Shown in pieces: positions 11,401 through 23,800 of a stretch of DNA of 64,000 nt (its first letter is position 1; every line of letters starts with the position of its first letter). Source of the DNA: Limanda limanda (lineage: Eukaryota; Chordata; Actinopteri; Pleuronectiformes; Pleuronectidae). The stretch covers positions 1 through 64,000 of the forward strand of contig NW_026870438.1 in NCBI RefSeq assembly GCF_963576545.1. The letters run 5' to 3'. The position numbers were made by a program, and so were the translations under genes. Under the pieces are notes generated by a model. The model made no database searches, was not told where the DNA came from, and saw nothing but the letters and a program-made list of their open reading frames with translations.

Positions 11401-12486
11401 AGTAGGCTCTACCCCCACTAAATGGGGTAGCGCGCATCGATCGGTACCATCCTTGAGCTTCTCCGACTTTCGGAAGGGTTAGGGTTAGGGTTAGGGATGA
11501 AAGCACATAGGAGAAAGAGATATTCTTGAATAACTTTTTTTGTGAAGGTCGGAGAGACTTGCAAGTAGGCTCTACCCCCACTAAATGGGGTAGCGCGCAT
11601 CGATCGGTACCATCCTTGAGCTTCTCCGACTTTCGGAAGGGTTAGGGTTAGGGTTAGGGATGAAAGCACATAGGAGAAAGAGATATTCTTGAATAACTTT
11701 TTTTGTGAAGGTCGGAGAGACTTGGAAAGTGGTTGCATCTGGACTAATTTGGGTCCTGCGGATCGATTGGTACCATGCCCGAGCTTGTACGACCTTCGGA
11801 AGAGGTCGACCGACGAAATTCCCCCAAATCTGAGGAGATATTCTTGAATAACTTTTTTTGTGAAGGTCGGAGAGACTTGCAAGTAGGCTCTACCCCCACT
11901 AAATGGGGTAGCGCGCATCGATCGGTACCATCCTTGAGCTTCTCCGACTTTCGGAAGGGTTAGGGTTAGGGTTAGGGATGAAAGCACATAGGAGAAAGAG
12001 ATATTCTTGAATAACTTTTTTTGTGAAGGTCGGAGAGACTTGCAAGTAGGCTCTACCCCCACTAAATGGGGTAGCGCGCATCGATCGGTACCATCCTTGA
12101 GCTTCTCCGACTTTCGGAAGGGTTAGGGTTAGGGTTAGGGATGAAAGCACATAGGAGAAAGAGATATTCTTGAATAACTTTTTTTGTGAAGGTCGGAGAG
12201 ACTTGCAAGTAGGCTCTACCCCCACTAAATGGGGTAGCGCGCATCGATCGGTACCATCCTTGAGCTTCTCCGACTTTTGGAAGGGTTAGGGTTAGGGTTA
12301 GGGATGAAAGCACATAGGAGAAAGAGATATTCTTGAATAACTTTTTTTGTGAAGGTCGGAGAGACTTGCAAGTAGGCTCTACCCCCACTAAATGGGGTAG
12401 CGCGCATCGATCGGTACCATCCTTGAGCTTCTCCGACTTTCGGAAGGGTTAGGGTTAGGGTTAGGGATGAAAGCACATAGGAGAAA
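8470..12486 (+). repeat. Five consecutive B-A4 pentamers
   Basis: B units start at 8470, 9277, 10078, 10873, 11680 and 12487, so five pentamers of 807, 801, 795, 807 and 807 bp follow each other. The shorter ones contain one or two A units with only two TTAGGG steps. The third and fourth pentamers share the B-derived variant GTACCATGCCC or the A variant with CTACTCCC with copies elsewhere, so this is a local amplification of a pentameric block. Confidence 0.9.
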
Positions 12487-15400
12487 GAGATATTCTTGAA
12501 TAACTTTTTTTGTGAAGGTCGGAGAGACTTGGAAAGTGGTTGCATCTGGACTAATTTGGGTCCTGCAGATCGATTGGTACCATCCCCGAGCTTGTACGAC
12601 CTTCGGAAGAGGTCGACCGACGAAATTCCCCCAAATCTGAGGAGATATTCTTGAATAACTTTTTTTGTGAAGGTCGGAGAGACTTGCAAGTAGGCTCTAC
12701 CCCCACTAAATGGGGTTGCGCGCATCGATCGGTACCATCTTTGAGCTTCTCCGACTTTCGGAAGGGTTAGGGTTAGGGTTAGGGATGAAAGCACATAGGA
12801 GAAAGAGATATTCTTGAATAACTTTTTTTGTGAAGGTCGGAGAGACTTGCAAGTAGGCTTTACCCCCACTAAATGGGGTAGCGCACATCGATCGGTACCA
12901 TCCTTGAGCTTCTCCGACTTTCGGAAGGGTTAGGGTTAGGGTTAGGGATGAAAGCACATAGGAGGAAGAGATATTCTTGAATAACTTTTTTTGTGAAGGT
13001 CGGAGAGACTTGGAAAGTGGTTGCATCTGGACTAATTTGGGTCCTGCGGATCGATTGGTACCATCCCCGAGCTTGTACGACCTTCGAAAGAGGTCGACCG
13101 ACGAAATTCCCCCAAATCTGAGGAGATATTCTTGAATAACTTTTTTTGTGAAGGTCGGAGAGACTTGCAAGTAGGCTCTACCCCCACTAAATGGGGTTGC
13201 GCGCATCGATCGGTACCATCCTTGAGCTTCTCCGACTTTCGGAAGGGTTAGGGTTAGGGTTAGGGATGAAAGCACATAGGAGAAAGAGATATTCTTGAAT
13301 AACTTTTTTTGTGAAGGTCGGAGAGACTTGCAAGTAGGCTCTACCCCCACTAAATGGGGTAGCGCGCATCGATCGGTACCATCCTTGAGCTTCTCCGACT
13401 TTCGGAAGGGTTAGGGTTAGGGTTAGGGATGAAAGCACATAGGAGAAAGAGATATTCTTGAATAACTTTTTTTGTGAAGGTCGGAGAGACTTGCAAGTAG
13501 GCTCTACCCCCACTAAATGGGGTAGCGCGCATCGATCGGTACCATCCTTGAGCTTCTCCGACTTTCGGAAGGGTTAGGGTTAGGGTTAGGGATGAAAGCA
13601 CATAGGAGAAAGAGATATTCTTGAATAACTTTTTTTGTGAAGGTCGGAGAGACTTGCAAGTAGGCTCTACCCCCACTAAATGGGGTAGCGCGCATCGATC
13701 GGTACCATCCTTGAGCTTCTCCGACTTTCGGAAGGGTTAGGGTTAGGGTTAGGGATGAAAGCACATAGGAGAAAGAGATATTCTTGAATAACTTTTTTTG
13801 TGAAGGTCGGAGAGACTTGCAAGTAGGCTCTACCCCCACTAAATGGGGTAGCGCGCATCGATCGGTACCATCCTTGAGCTTCTCCGACTTTCGGAAGGGT
13901 TAGGGTTAGGGTTAGGGATGAAAGCACATAGGAGAAAGAGATATTCTTGAATAACTTTTTTTGTGAAGGTCGGAGAGACTTGGAAAGTGGTTGCATCTGG
14001 ACTAATTTGGGTCCTGCGGATCGATTGGTACCATCCCCGAGCTTGTACGACCTTCGGAAGAGGTCGACCGACGAAATTCCCCCAAATCTGAGGAGATATT
14101 CTTGAATAACTTTTTTTTTGAAGGTCGGAGAGACTTGCAAGTAGGCTCTACCCCCACTAAATGGGGTAGCGCGCATCGATCGGTACCATCCTTGAGCTTC
14201 TCCGACTTTCGGAAGGGTTAGGGTTAGGGTTAGGGATGAAAGCACATAGGAGAAAGAGATATTCTTGAATAACTTTTTTTGTGAAGGTCGGAGAGACTTG
14301 CAAGTAGGCTCTACCCCCACTAAATGGGGTAGCGCGCATCGATCGGTACCATCCTTGAGCTTCTCCGACTTTCGGAAGGGTTAGGGTTAGGGTTAGGGAT
14401 GAAAGCACATAGGAGAAAGAGATATTCTTGAATAACTTTTTTTGTGAAGGTCGGAGAGACTTGAAAAGTGGTTGCATCTGGACTAATTTGGGTCCTGCGG
14501 ATCGATTGGTACCATCCCCGAGCTTGTACGACCTTCGGAAGAGGTCGACCGACGAAATTCCCCCAAATCTGAGGAGATATTCTTGAATAACTTTTTTTGT
14601 GAAGGTCGGAGAGACTTGCAAGTAGGCTCTACCCCCACTAAATGGGGTTGCGCGCATCGATCGGTACCATCCTTGAGCTTCTCCGACTTTCGGAAGGGTT
14701 AGGGTTAGGGTTAGGGATGAAAGCACATAGGAGAAAGAGATATTCTTGAATAACTTTTTTTGTGAAGGTCGGAGAGACTTGCAAGTAGGCTCTACTCCCA
14801 CTAAATGGGGTAGCGCGCATCGATCGGTACCATCTTTGAGCTTCTCCGACTTTCGGAAGGGTTAGGGTTAGGGTTAGGGATGAAAGCACATAGGAGAAAG
14901 AGATATTCTTGAATAACTTTTTTTGTGAAGGTCGGAGAGACTTGCAAGTAGGCTCTACCCCCACTAAATGGGGTAGCGCGCATCGATCGGTACCATCCTT
15001 GAGCTTCTCCGACTTTCGGAAGGGTTAGGGTTAGGGTTAGGGATGAAAGCACATAGGAGAAAGAGATATTCTTGAATAACTTTTTTTGTGAAGGTCGGAG
15101 AGACTTGCAAGTAGGCTCTACCCCCACTAAATGGGGTAGCGCGCATCGATCGGTACCATCCTTGAGCTTCTCCGACTTTCGGAAGGGTTAGGGTTAGGGT
15201 TAGGGATGAAAGCACATAGGAGAAAGAGATATTCTTGAATAACTTTTTTTGTGAAGGTCGGAGAGACTTGGAAAGTGGTTGCATCTGGACTAATTTGGGT
15301 CCTGCGGATCGATTGGTACCATGCCCGAGCTTGTACGACCTTCGGAAGAGGTCGACCGACGAAATTCCCCCAAATCTGAGGAGATATTCTTGAATAACTT

Positions 15401-16032
15401 TTTTTGTGAAGGTCGGAGAGACTTGCAAGTAGGCTCTACCCCCACTAAATGGGGTAGCGCGCATCGATCGGTACCATCCTTGAGCTTCTCCGACTTTCGG
15501 AAGGGTTAGGGTTAGGGTTAGGGATGAAAGCACATAGGAGAAAGAGATATTCTTGAATAACTTTTTTTGTGAAGGTCGGAGAGACTTGCAAGTAGGCTCT
15601 ACCCCCACTAAATGGGGTAGCGCGCATCGATCGGTACCATCCTTGAGCTTCTCCGACTTTCGGAAGGGTTAGGGTTAGGGTTAGGGATGAAAGCACATAG
15701 GAGAAAGAGATATTCTTTAATAACTTTTTTTGTGAAGGTCGGAGAGACTTGCAAGTAGGCTCTACCCCCACTAAATGGGGTAGCGCGCATCGATCGGTAC
15801 CATCCTTGAGCTTCTCCGACTTTCGGAAGGGTTAGGGTTAGGGTTAGGGATGAAAGCACATAGGAGAAAGAGATATTCTTGAATAACTTTTTTTGTGAAG
15901 GTCGGAGAGACTTGCAAGTAGGCTCTACCCCCACTAAATGGGGTAGCGCGCATCGATCAGTACCATCCTTGAGCTTCTCCGACTTTCGGAAGGGTTAGGG
16001 TTAGGGTTAGGGATGAAAGCACATAGGAGAAA

Positions 16033-19000
16033 GAGATATTCTTGAATAACTTTTTTTGTGAAGGTCGGAGAGACTTGGAAAGTGGTTGCATCTGGACTAA
16101 TTTGGGTCCTGCGGATCGATTGGTACCATCCCCGAGCTTGTACGACCTTCGGAAGAGGTCGACCGACGAAATTCCCCCAAATCTGAGGAGATATTCTTGA
16201 ATAACTTTTTTTGTGAAGGTCGGAGAGACTTGCAAGTAGGCTCTACCCCCACTAAATGGGGTTGCGCGCATCGATCGGTACCATCCTTGAGCTTCTCCGA
16301 CTTTCGGAAGGGTTAGGGTTAGGGTTAGGGATGAAAGCACATAGGAGAAAGAGATATTCTTGAATAACTTTTTTTGTGAAGGTCGGAGAGACTTGCAAGT
16401 AGGCTCTACCCCCACTAAATGGGGTAGCGCGCATCGATCGGTACCATCCTTGAGCTTCTCCGACTTTCGGAAGGGTTAGGGTTAGGGTTAGGGATGAAAG
16501 CACATAGGAGAAAGAGATATTCTTGAATAACTTTTTTTGTGAAGGTCGGAGAGACTTGCAAGTAGGCTCTACCCCCACTAAATGGGGTAGCGCGCATCGA
16601 TCGGTACCATCCTTGAGCTTCTCCGACTTTCGGAAGGGTTAGGGTTAGGGATGAAAGCACATAGGAGAAAGAGATATTCTTGAATAACTTTTTTTGTGAA
16701 GGTCGGAGAGACTTGCAAGTAGGCTCTACCCCCACTAAATGGGGTAGCGCGCATCGATCGGTACCATCCTTGAGCTTCTCCGACTTTCGGAAGGGTTAGG
16801 GTTAGGGTTAGGGATGAAAGCACATAGGAGAAAGAGATATTCTTGAATAACTTTTTTTGTGAAGGTCGGAGAGACTTGCAAGTAGGCTCTACCCCCACTA
16901 AATGGGGTAGCGCGCATCGATCGGTACCATCCTTGAGCTTCTCCGACTTTCGGAAGGGTTAGGGTTAGGGTTAGGGATGAAAGCACATAGGAGAAAGAGA
17001 TATTCTTGAATAACTTTTTTTGTGAAGGTCGGAGAGACTTGGAAAGTGGTTGCATCTGGACTAATTTGGGTCCTGCGGATCGATTGGTACCATCCCCGAG
17101 CTTGTACGACCTTCGGAAGAGGTCGACCGACGAAATTCCCCCAAATCTGAGGAGATATTCTTGAATAACTTTTTTTGTGAAGGTCGGAGAGACTTGCAAG
17201 TAGGCTCTACCCCCACTAAATGGGGTAGCGCGCATCGATCGGTACCATCCTTGAGCTTCTCCGACTTTCGGAAGGGTTAGGGTTAGGGTTAGGGATGAAA
17301 GCACATAGGAGGAAGAGATATTCTTGGATAACTTTTTTTGTGAAGGTCGGAGAGACTTGGAAAGTGGTTGCATCTGGACTAATTTGGGTCCTGCAGATCG
17401 ATTGGTACCATCCCCGAGCTTGTACGACCTTCGAAAGAGGTCGACCGACGAAATTCCCCCAAATCTGAGGAGATATTCTTGAATAACTTTTTTTGTGAAG
17501 GTCGGAGAGACTTGCAAGTAGGCTCTACCCCCACTAAATGGGGTTGCGCACATAGATCGGTACCATCCTTGAGCTTCTCCGACTTTCGGAAGGGTTAGGG
17601 TTAGGGTTAGGGATGAAAGCACATAGGAGAAAGAGATATTCTTGAATAACTTTTTTTGTGAAGGTCGGAGAGACTTGCAAGTAGGCTCTACCCCCACTAA
17701 ATGGGGTAGCGCGCATCGATCGGTACCATCCTTGAGCTTCTCCGACTTTCGGAAGGGTTAGGGTTAGGGTTAGGGATGAAAGCACATAGGAGAAAGAGAT
17801 ATTCTTGAATAACTTTTTTTGTGAAGGTCGGAGAGACTTGCAAGTAGGCTCTACCCCCACTAAATGGGGTAGCGCGCATCGATCAGTACCATCCTTGAGC
17901 TTCTCCGACTTTCGGAAGGGTTAGGGTTAGGGTTAGGGATGAAAGCACATAGGAGAAAGAGATATTCTTGAATAACTTTTTTTGTGAAGGTCGGAGAGAC
18001 TTGGAAAGTGGTTGCATCTGGACTAATTTGGGTCCTGCGGATCGATTGGTACCATCCCCGAGCTTGTACGACCTTCGGAAGAGGTCGACCGACGAAATTC
18101 CCCCAAATCTGAGGAGATATTCTTGAATAACTTTTTTTGTGAAGGTCGGAGAGACTTGCAAGTAGGCTCTACCCCCACTAAATGGGGTTGCGCGCATCGA
18201 TCGGTACCATCCTTGAGCTTCTCCGACTTTCGGAAGGGTTAGGGTTAGGGTTAGGGATGAAAGCACATAGGAGAAAGAGATATTCTTGAATAACTTTTTT
18301 TGTGAAGGTCGGAGAGACTTGCAAGTAGGCTTTACCCCCACTAAATGGGGAAGCGCGCATCGATCGGTACCATCCTTGAGCTTCTCCGACTTTCGGAAGG
18401 GTTAGGGTTAGGGTTAGGGATGAAAGCACATAGGAGGAAGAGATATTCTTGAATAACTTTTTTTGTGAAGGTCGGAGAGACTTGGAAAGTGGTTGCATCT
18501 GGACTAATTTGGGTCCTGCGGATCGATTGGTACCATCCCCGAGCTTGTACGACCTTCGAAAGAGGTCGACCGACGAAATTCCCCCAAATCTGAGGAGATA
18601 TTCTTGAATAACTTTTTTTGTGAAGGTCGGAGAGACTTGCAAGTAGGCTCTACCCCCACTAAATGGGGTTGCGCGCATCGATCGGTACCATCCTTGAGCT
18701 TCTCCGACTTTCGGAAGGGTTAGGGTTAGGGTTAGGGATGAAAGCACATAGGAGAAAGAGATATTCTTGAATAACTTTTTTTGTGAAGGTCGGAGAGACT
18801 TGCAAGTAGGCTCTACCCCCACTAAATGGTGTAGCGCGCATCGATCGGTACCATCCTTGAGCTTCTCCGACTTTCGGAAGGGTTAGGGTTAGGGTTAGGG
18901 ATGAAAGCACATAGGAGAAAGAGATATTCTTGAATAACTTTTTTTGTGAAGGTCGGAGAGACTTGCAAGTAGGCTCTACCCCCACTAAATGGGGTAGCGC

Positions 19001-20852
19001 GCATCGATCGGTACCATCCTTGAGCTTCTCCGACTTTCGGAAGGGTTAGGGTTAGGGTTAGGGATGAAAGCACATAGGAGAAAGAGATATTCTTGAATAA
19101 CTTTTTTTGTGAAGGTCGGAGAGACTTGCAAGTAGGCTCTACCCCCACTAAATGGGGTAGCGCGCATCGATCGGTACCATCCTTGAGCTTCTCCGACTTT
19201 CGGAAGGGTTAGGGTTAGGGTTAGGGATGAAAGCACATAGGAGAAAGAGATATTCTTGAATAACTTTTTTTGTGAAGGTCGGAGAGACTTGCAAGTAGGC
19301 TCTACCCCCACTAAATGGGGTAGCGCGCATCGATCGGTACCATCCTTGAGCTTCTCCGACTTTCGGAAGGGTTAGGGTTAGGGTTAGGGATGAAAGCACA
19401 TAGGAGAAAGAGATATTCTTGAATAACTTTTTTTGTGAAGGTCGGAGAGACTTGGAAAGTGGTTGCATCTGGACTAATTTGGGTCCTGCGGATCGATTGG
19501 TACCATCCCCGAGCTTGTACGACCTTCGGAAGAGGTCGACCGACGAAATTCCCCCAAATCTGAGGAGATATTCTTGAATAACTTTTTTTGTGAAGGTCGG
19601 AGAGACTTGCAAGTAGGCTCTACCCCCACTAAATGGGGTAGCGCGCATCGATCGGTACCATCCTTGAGCTTCTCCGACTTTCGGAAGGGTTAGGGTTAGG
19701 GTTAGGGATGAAAGCACATAGGAGGAAGAGATATTCTTGAATAACTTTTTTTGTGAAGGTCGGAGAGACTTGGAAAGTGGTTGCATCTGGACTAATTTGG
19801 GTCCTGCAGATCGATTGGTACCATCCCCGAGCTTGTACGACCTTCGAAAGAGGTCGACCGACGAAATTCCCCCAAATCTGAGGAGATATTCTTGAATAAC
19901 TTTTTTTGTGAAGGTCGGAGAGACTTGCAAGTAGGCTCTACCCCCACTAAATGGGGTTGCGCGCATCGATCGGTACCATCCTTGAGCTTCTCCGACTTTC
20001 GGAAGGGTTAGGGTTAGGGTTAGGGATGAAAGCACATAGGAGAAAGAGATATTCTTGAATAACTTTTTTTGTGAAGGTCGGAGAGACTTGCAAGTAGGCT
20101 CTACCCCCACTAAATGGGGTAGCGCGCATCGATCGGTACCATCCTTGAGCTTCTCCGACTTTCGGAAGGGTTAGGGTTAGGGTTAGGGATGAAAGCACAT
20201 AGGAGAAAGAGATATTCTTGAATAACTTTTTTTGTGAAGGTCGGAGAGACTTGCAAGTAGGCTCTACCCCCACTAAATGGGGTAGCGCGCATCGATCAGT
20301 ACCATCCTTGAGCTTCTCCGACTTTCGGAAGGGTTAGGGTTAGGGTTAGGGATGAAAGCACATAGGAGAAAGAGATATTCTTGAATAACTTTTTTTGTGA
20401 AGGTCGGAGAGACTTGGAAAGTGGTTGCATCTGGACTAATTTGGGTCCTGCGGATCGATTGGTACCATCCCCGAGCTTGTACGACCTTCGGAAGAGGTCG
20501 ACCGACGAAATTCCCCCAAATCTGAGGAGATATTCTTGAATAACTTTTTTTGTGAAGGTCGGAGAGACTTGCAAGTAGGCTCTACCCCCACTAAATGGGG
20601 TTGCGCGCATCGATCGGTACCATCCTTGAGCTTCTCCGACTTTCGGAAGGGTTAGGGTTAGGGTTAGGGATGAAAGCACATAGGAGAAAGAGATATTCTT
20701 GAATAACTTTTTTTGTGAAGGTCGGAGAGACTTGCAAGTAGGCTTTACCCCCACTAAATGGGGAAGCGCGCATCGATCGGTACTATCCTTGAGCTTCTCC
20801 GACTTTCGGAAGGGTTAGGGTTAGGGTTAGGGATGAAAGCACATAGGAGGAA
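16033..20852 (+). repeat. 15-monomer higher-order repeat, two tandem copies (2,407 + 2,413 bp)
   Basis: B units start at 16033, 16997, 17315, 17959, 18440, 19410, 19728, 20372 and 20853. The A counts are 5,1,3,2 and again 5,1,3,2, i.e. 11 A plus 4 B per copy (11 x 163 + 4 x 155 = 2,413). Copy-specific variants recur at the same phase: GATCAGTACC near 17,885 and 20,298, the A unit with TTTACCCCC and GGGGAAGCG near 18,332 and 20,745, and GGTGTAGCG near 18,830 and 21,242. Shared private variants at a constant 2,413-bp offset prove a higher-order unit beyond the simple A/B alternation. Confidence 0.93.
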
Positions 20853-23800
20853 GAGATATTCTTGAATAACTTTTTTTGTGAAGGTCGGAGAGACTTGGAA
20901 AGTGGTTGCATCTGGACTAATTTGGGTCCTGCGGATCGATTGGTACCATCCCCGAGCTTGTACGACCTTCGAAAGAGGTCGACCGACGAAATTCCCCCAA
21001 ATCTGAGGAGATATTCTTGAATAACTTTTTTTGTGAAGGTCGGAGAGACTTGCAAGTAGGCTCTACCCCCACTAAATGGGGTTGCGCGCATCGATCGGTA
21101 CCATCCTTGAGCTTCTCCGACTTTCGGAAGGGTTAGGGTTAGGGTTAGGGATGAAAGCACATAGGAGAAAGAGATATTCTTGAATAACTTTTTTTGTGAA
21201 GGTCGGAGAGACTTGCAAGTAGGCTCTACCCCCACTAAATGGTGTAGCGCGCATCGATCGGTACCATCCTTGAGCTTCTCCGACTTTCGGAAGGGTTAGG
21301 GTTAGGGTTAGGGATGAAAGCACATAGGAGAAAGAGATATTCTTGAATAACTTTTTTTGTGAAGGTCGGAGAGACTTGCAAGTAGGCTCTACCCCCACTA
21401 AATGGGGTAGCGCGCATCGATCGGTACCATCCTTGAGCTTCTCCGACTTTCGGAAGGGTTAGGGTTAGGGTTAGGGATGAAAGCACATAGGAGAAAGAGA
21501 TATTCTTGAATAACTTTTTTTGTGAAGGTCGGAGAGACTTGCAAGTAGGCTCTACCCCCACTAAATGGGGTAGCGCGCATCGATCGGTACCATCCTTGAG
21601 CTTCTCCGACTTTCGGAAGGGTTAGGGTTAGGGTTAGGGATGAAAGCACATAGGAGAAAGAGATATTCTTGAATAACTTTTTTTGTGAAGGTCGGAGAGA
21701 CTTGCAAGTAGGCTCTACCCCCACTAAATGGGGTAGCGCGCATCGATCGGTACCATCCTTGAGCTTCTCCGACTTTCGGAAGGGTTAGGGTTAGGGTTAG
21801 GGATGAAAGCACATAGGAGAAAGAGATATTCTTGAATAACTTTTTTTGTGAAGGTCGGAGAGACTTGGAAAGTGGTTGCATCTGGACTAATTTGGGTCCT
21901 GCGGATCGATTGGTACCATCCCCGAGCTTGTACGACCTTCGAAAGAGGTCGACCGACGAAATTCCCCCAAATCTGAGGAGATATTCTTGAATAACTTTTT
22001 TTGTGAAGGTCGGAGAGACTTGCAAGTAGGCTCTACCCCCACTAAATGGGGTTGCGCGCATCGATCGGTACCATCCTTGAGCTTCTCCGACTTTCGGAAG
22101 GGTTAGGGTTAGGGTTAGGGATGAAAGCACATAGGAGAAAGAGATATTCTTGAATAACTTTTTTTGTGAAGGTCGGAGAGACTTGCAAGTAGGCTCTACC
22201 CCCACTAAATGGTGTAGCGCGCATCGATCGGTACCATCCTTGAGCTTCTCCGACTTTCGGAAGGGTTAGGGTTAGGGTTAGGGATGAAAGCACATAGGAG
22301 AAAGAGATATTCTTGAATAACTTTTTTTGTGAAGGTCGGAGAGACTTGCAAGTAGGCTCTACCCCCACTAAATGGGGTAGCGCGCATCGATCGGTACCAT
22401 CCTTGAGCTTCTCCGACTTTCGGAAGGGTTAGGGTTAGGGTTAGGGATGAAAGCACATAGGAGAAAGAGATATTCTTGAATAACTTTTTTTGTGAAGGTC
22501 GGAGAGACTTGCAAGTAGGCTCTACCCCCACTAAATGGGGTAGCGCGCATCGATCGGTACCATCCTTGAGCTTCTCCGACTTTCGGAAGGGTTAGGGTTA
22601 GGGTTAGGGATGAAAGCACATAGGAGAAAGAGATATTCTTGAATAACTTTTTTTGTGAAGGTCGGAGAGACTTGCAAGTAGGCTCTACCCCCACTAAATG
22701 GGGTAGCGCGCATCGATCGGTACCATCCTTGAGCTTCTCCGACTTTCGGAAGGGTTAGGGTTAGGGTTAGGGATGAAAGCACATAGGAGAAAGAGATATT
22801 CTTGAATAACTTTTTTTGTGAAGGTCGGAGAGACTTGGAAAGTGGTTGCATCTGGACTAATTTGGGTCCTGCGGATCGATTGGTACCATCCCCGAGCTTG
22901 TACGACCTTCGGAAGAGGTCGACCGACGAAATTCCCCCAAATCTGAGGAGATATTCTTGAATAACTTTTTTTGTGAAGGTCGGAGAGACTTGCAAGTAGG
23001 CTCTACCCCCACTAAATGGGGTAGCGCGCATCGATCGGTACCATCCTTGAGCTTCTCCGACTTTCGGAAGGGTTAGGGTTAGGGTTAGGGATGAAAGCAC
23101 ATAGGAGAAAGAGATATTCTTGAATAACTTTTTTTGTGAAGGTCGGAGAGACTTGAAAAGTGGTTGCATCTGGACTAATTTGGGTCCTGCGGATCGATTG
23201 GTACCATCCCCGAGCTTGTACGACCTTCGGAAGAGGTCGACCGACGAAATTCCCCCAAATCTGAGGAGATATTCTTGAATAACTTTTTTTGTGAAGGTCG
23301 GAGAGACTTGCAAGTAGGCTCTACCCCCACTAAATGGGGTTGCGCGCATCGATCGGTACCATCCTTGAGCTTCTCCGACTTTCGGAAGGGTTAGGGTTAG
23401 GGATGAAAGCACATAGGAGAAAGAGATATTCTTGAATAACTTTTTTTGTGAAGGTCGGAGAGACTTGCAAGTAGGCTCTACCCCCACTAAATGGGGTAGC
23501 GCGCATCGATCGGTACCATCCTTGAGCTTCTCCGACTTTCGGAAGGGTTAGGGTTAGGGTTAGGGATGAAAGCACATAGGAGAAAGAGATATTCTTGAAT
23601 AACTTTTTTTGTGAAGGTCGGAGAGACTTGCAAGTAGGCTCTACCCCCACTAAATGGGGTAGCGCGCATCGATCGGTACCATCCTTGAGCTTCTCCGACT
23701 TTCGGAAGGGTTAGGGTTAGGGTTAGGGATGAAAGCACATAGGAGAAAGAGATATTCTTGAATAACTTTTTTTGTGAAGGTCGGAGAGACTTGGAAAGTG

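Larger units (their letters stand above)
5582..16032 (+). repeat. B-A4 and B-A2 rich segment
   Basis: From the B unit at 5582 the A counts between B units are 1,2,4,2,4,4,4,4,4,4,2,5,2,4,4. Pentamers (B plus four A, 807 bp or 6-12 bp less) prevail, with trimers (B plus two A, 481 bp) between. A 2,089-bp stretch starting at 6381 is repeated at 8470 through the first B-A4 block, sharing the A variant with CTACTCCC and CATCTTTGAG. That A variant recurs near 840, 3,070, 6,745, 8,845, 10,445, 11,245, 14,790, 27,985 and 63,210. Confidence 0.88.
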
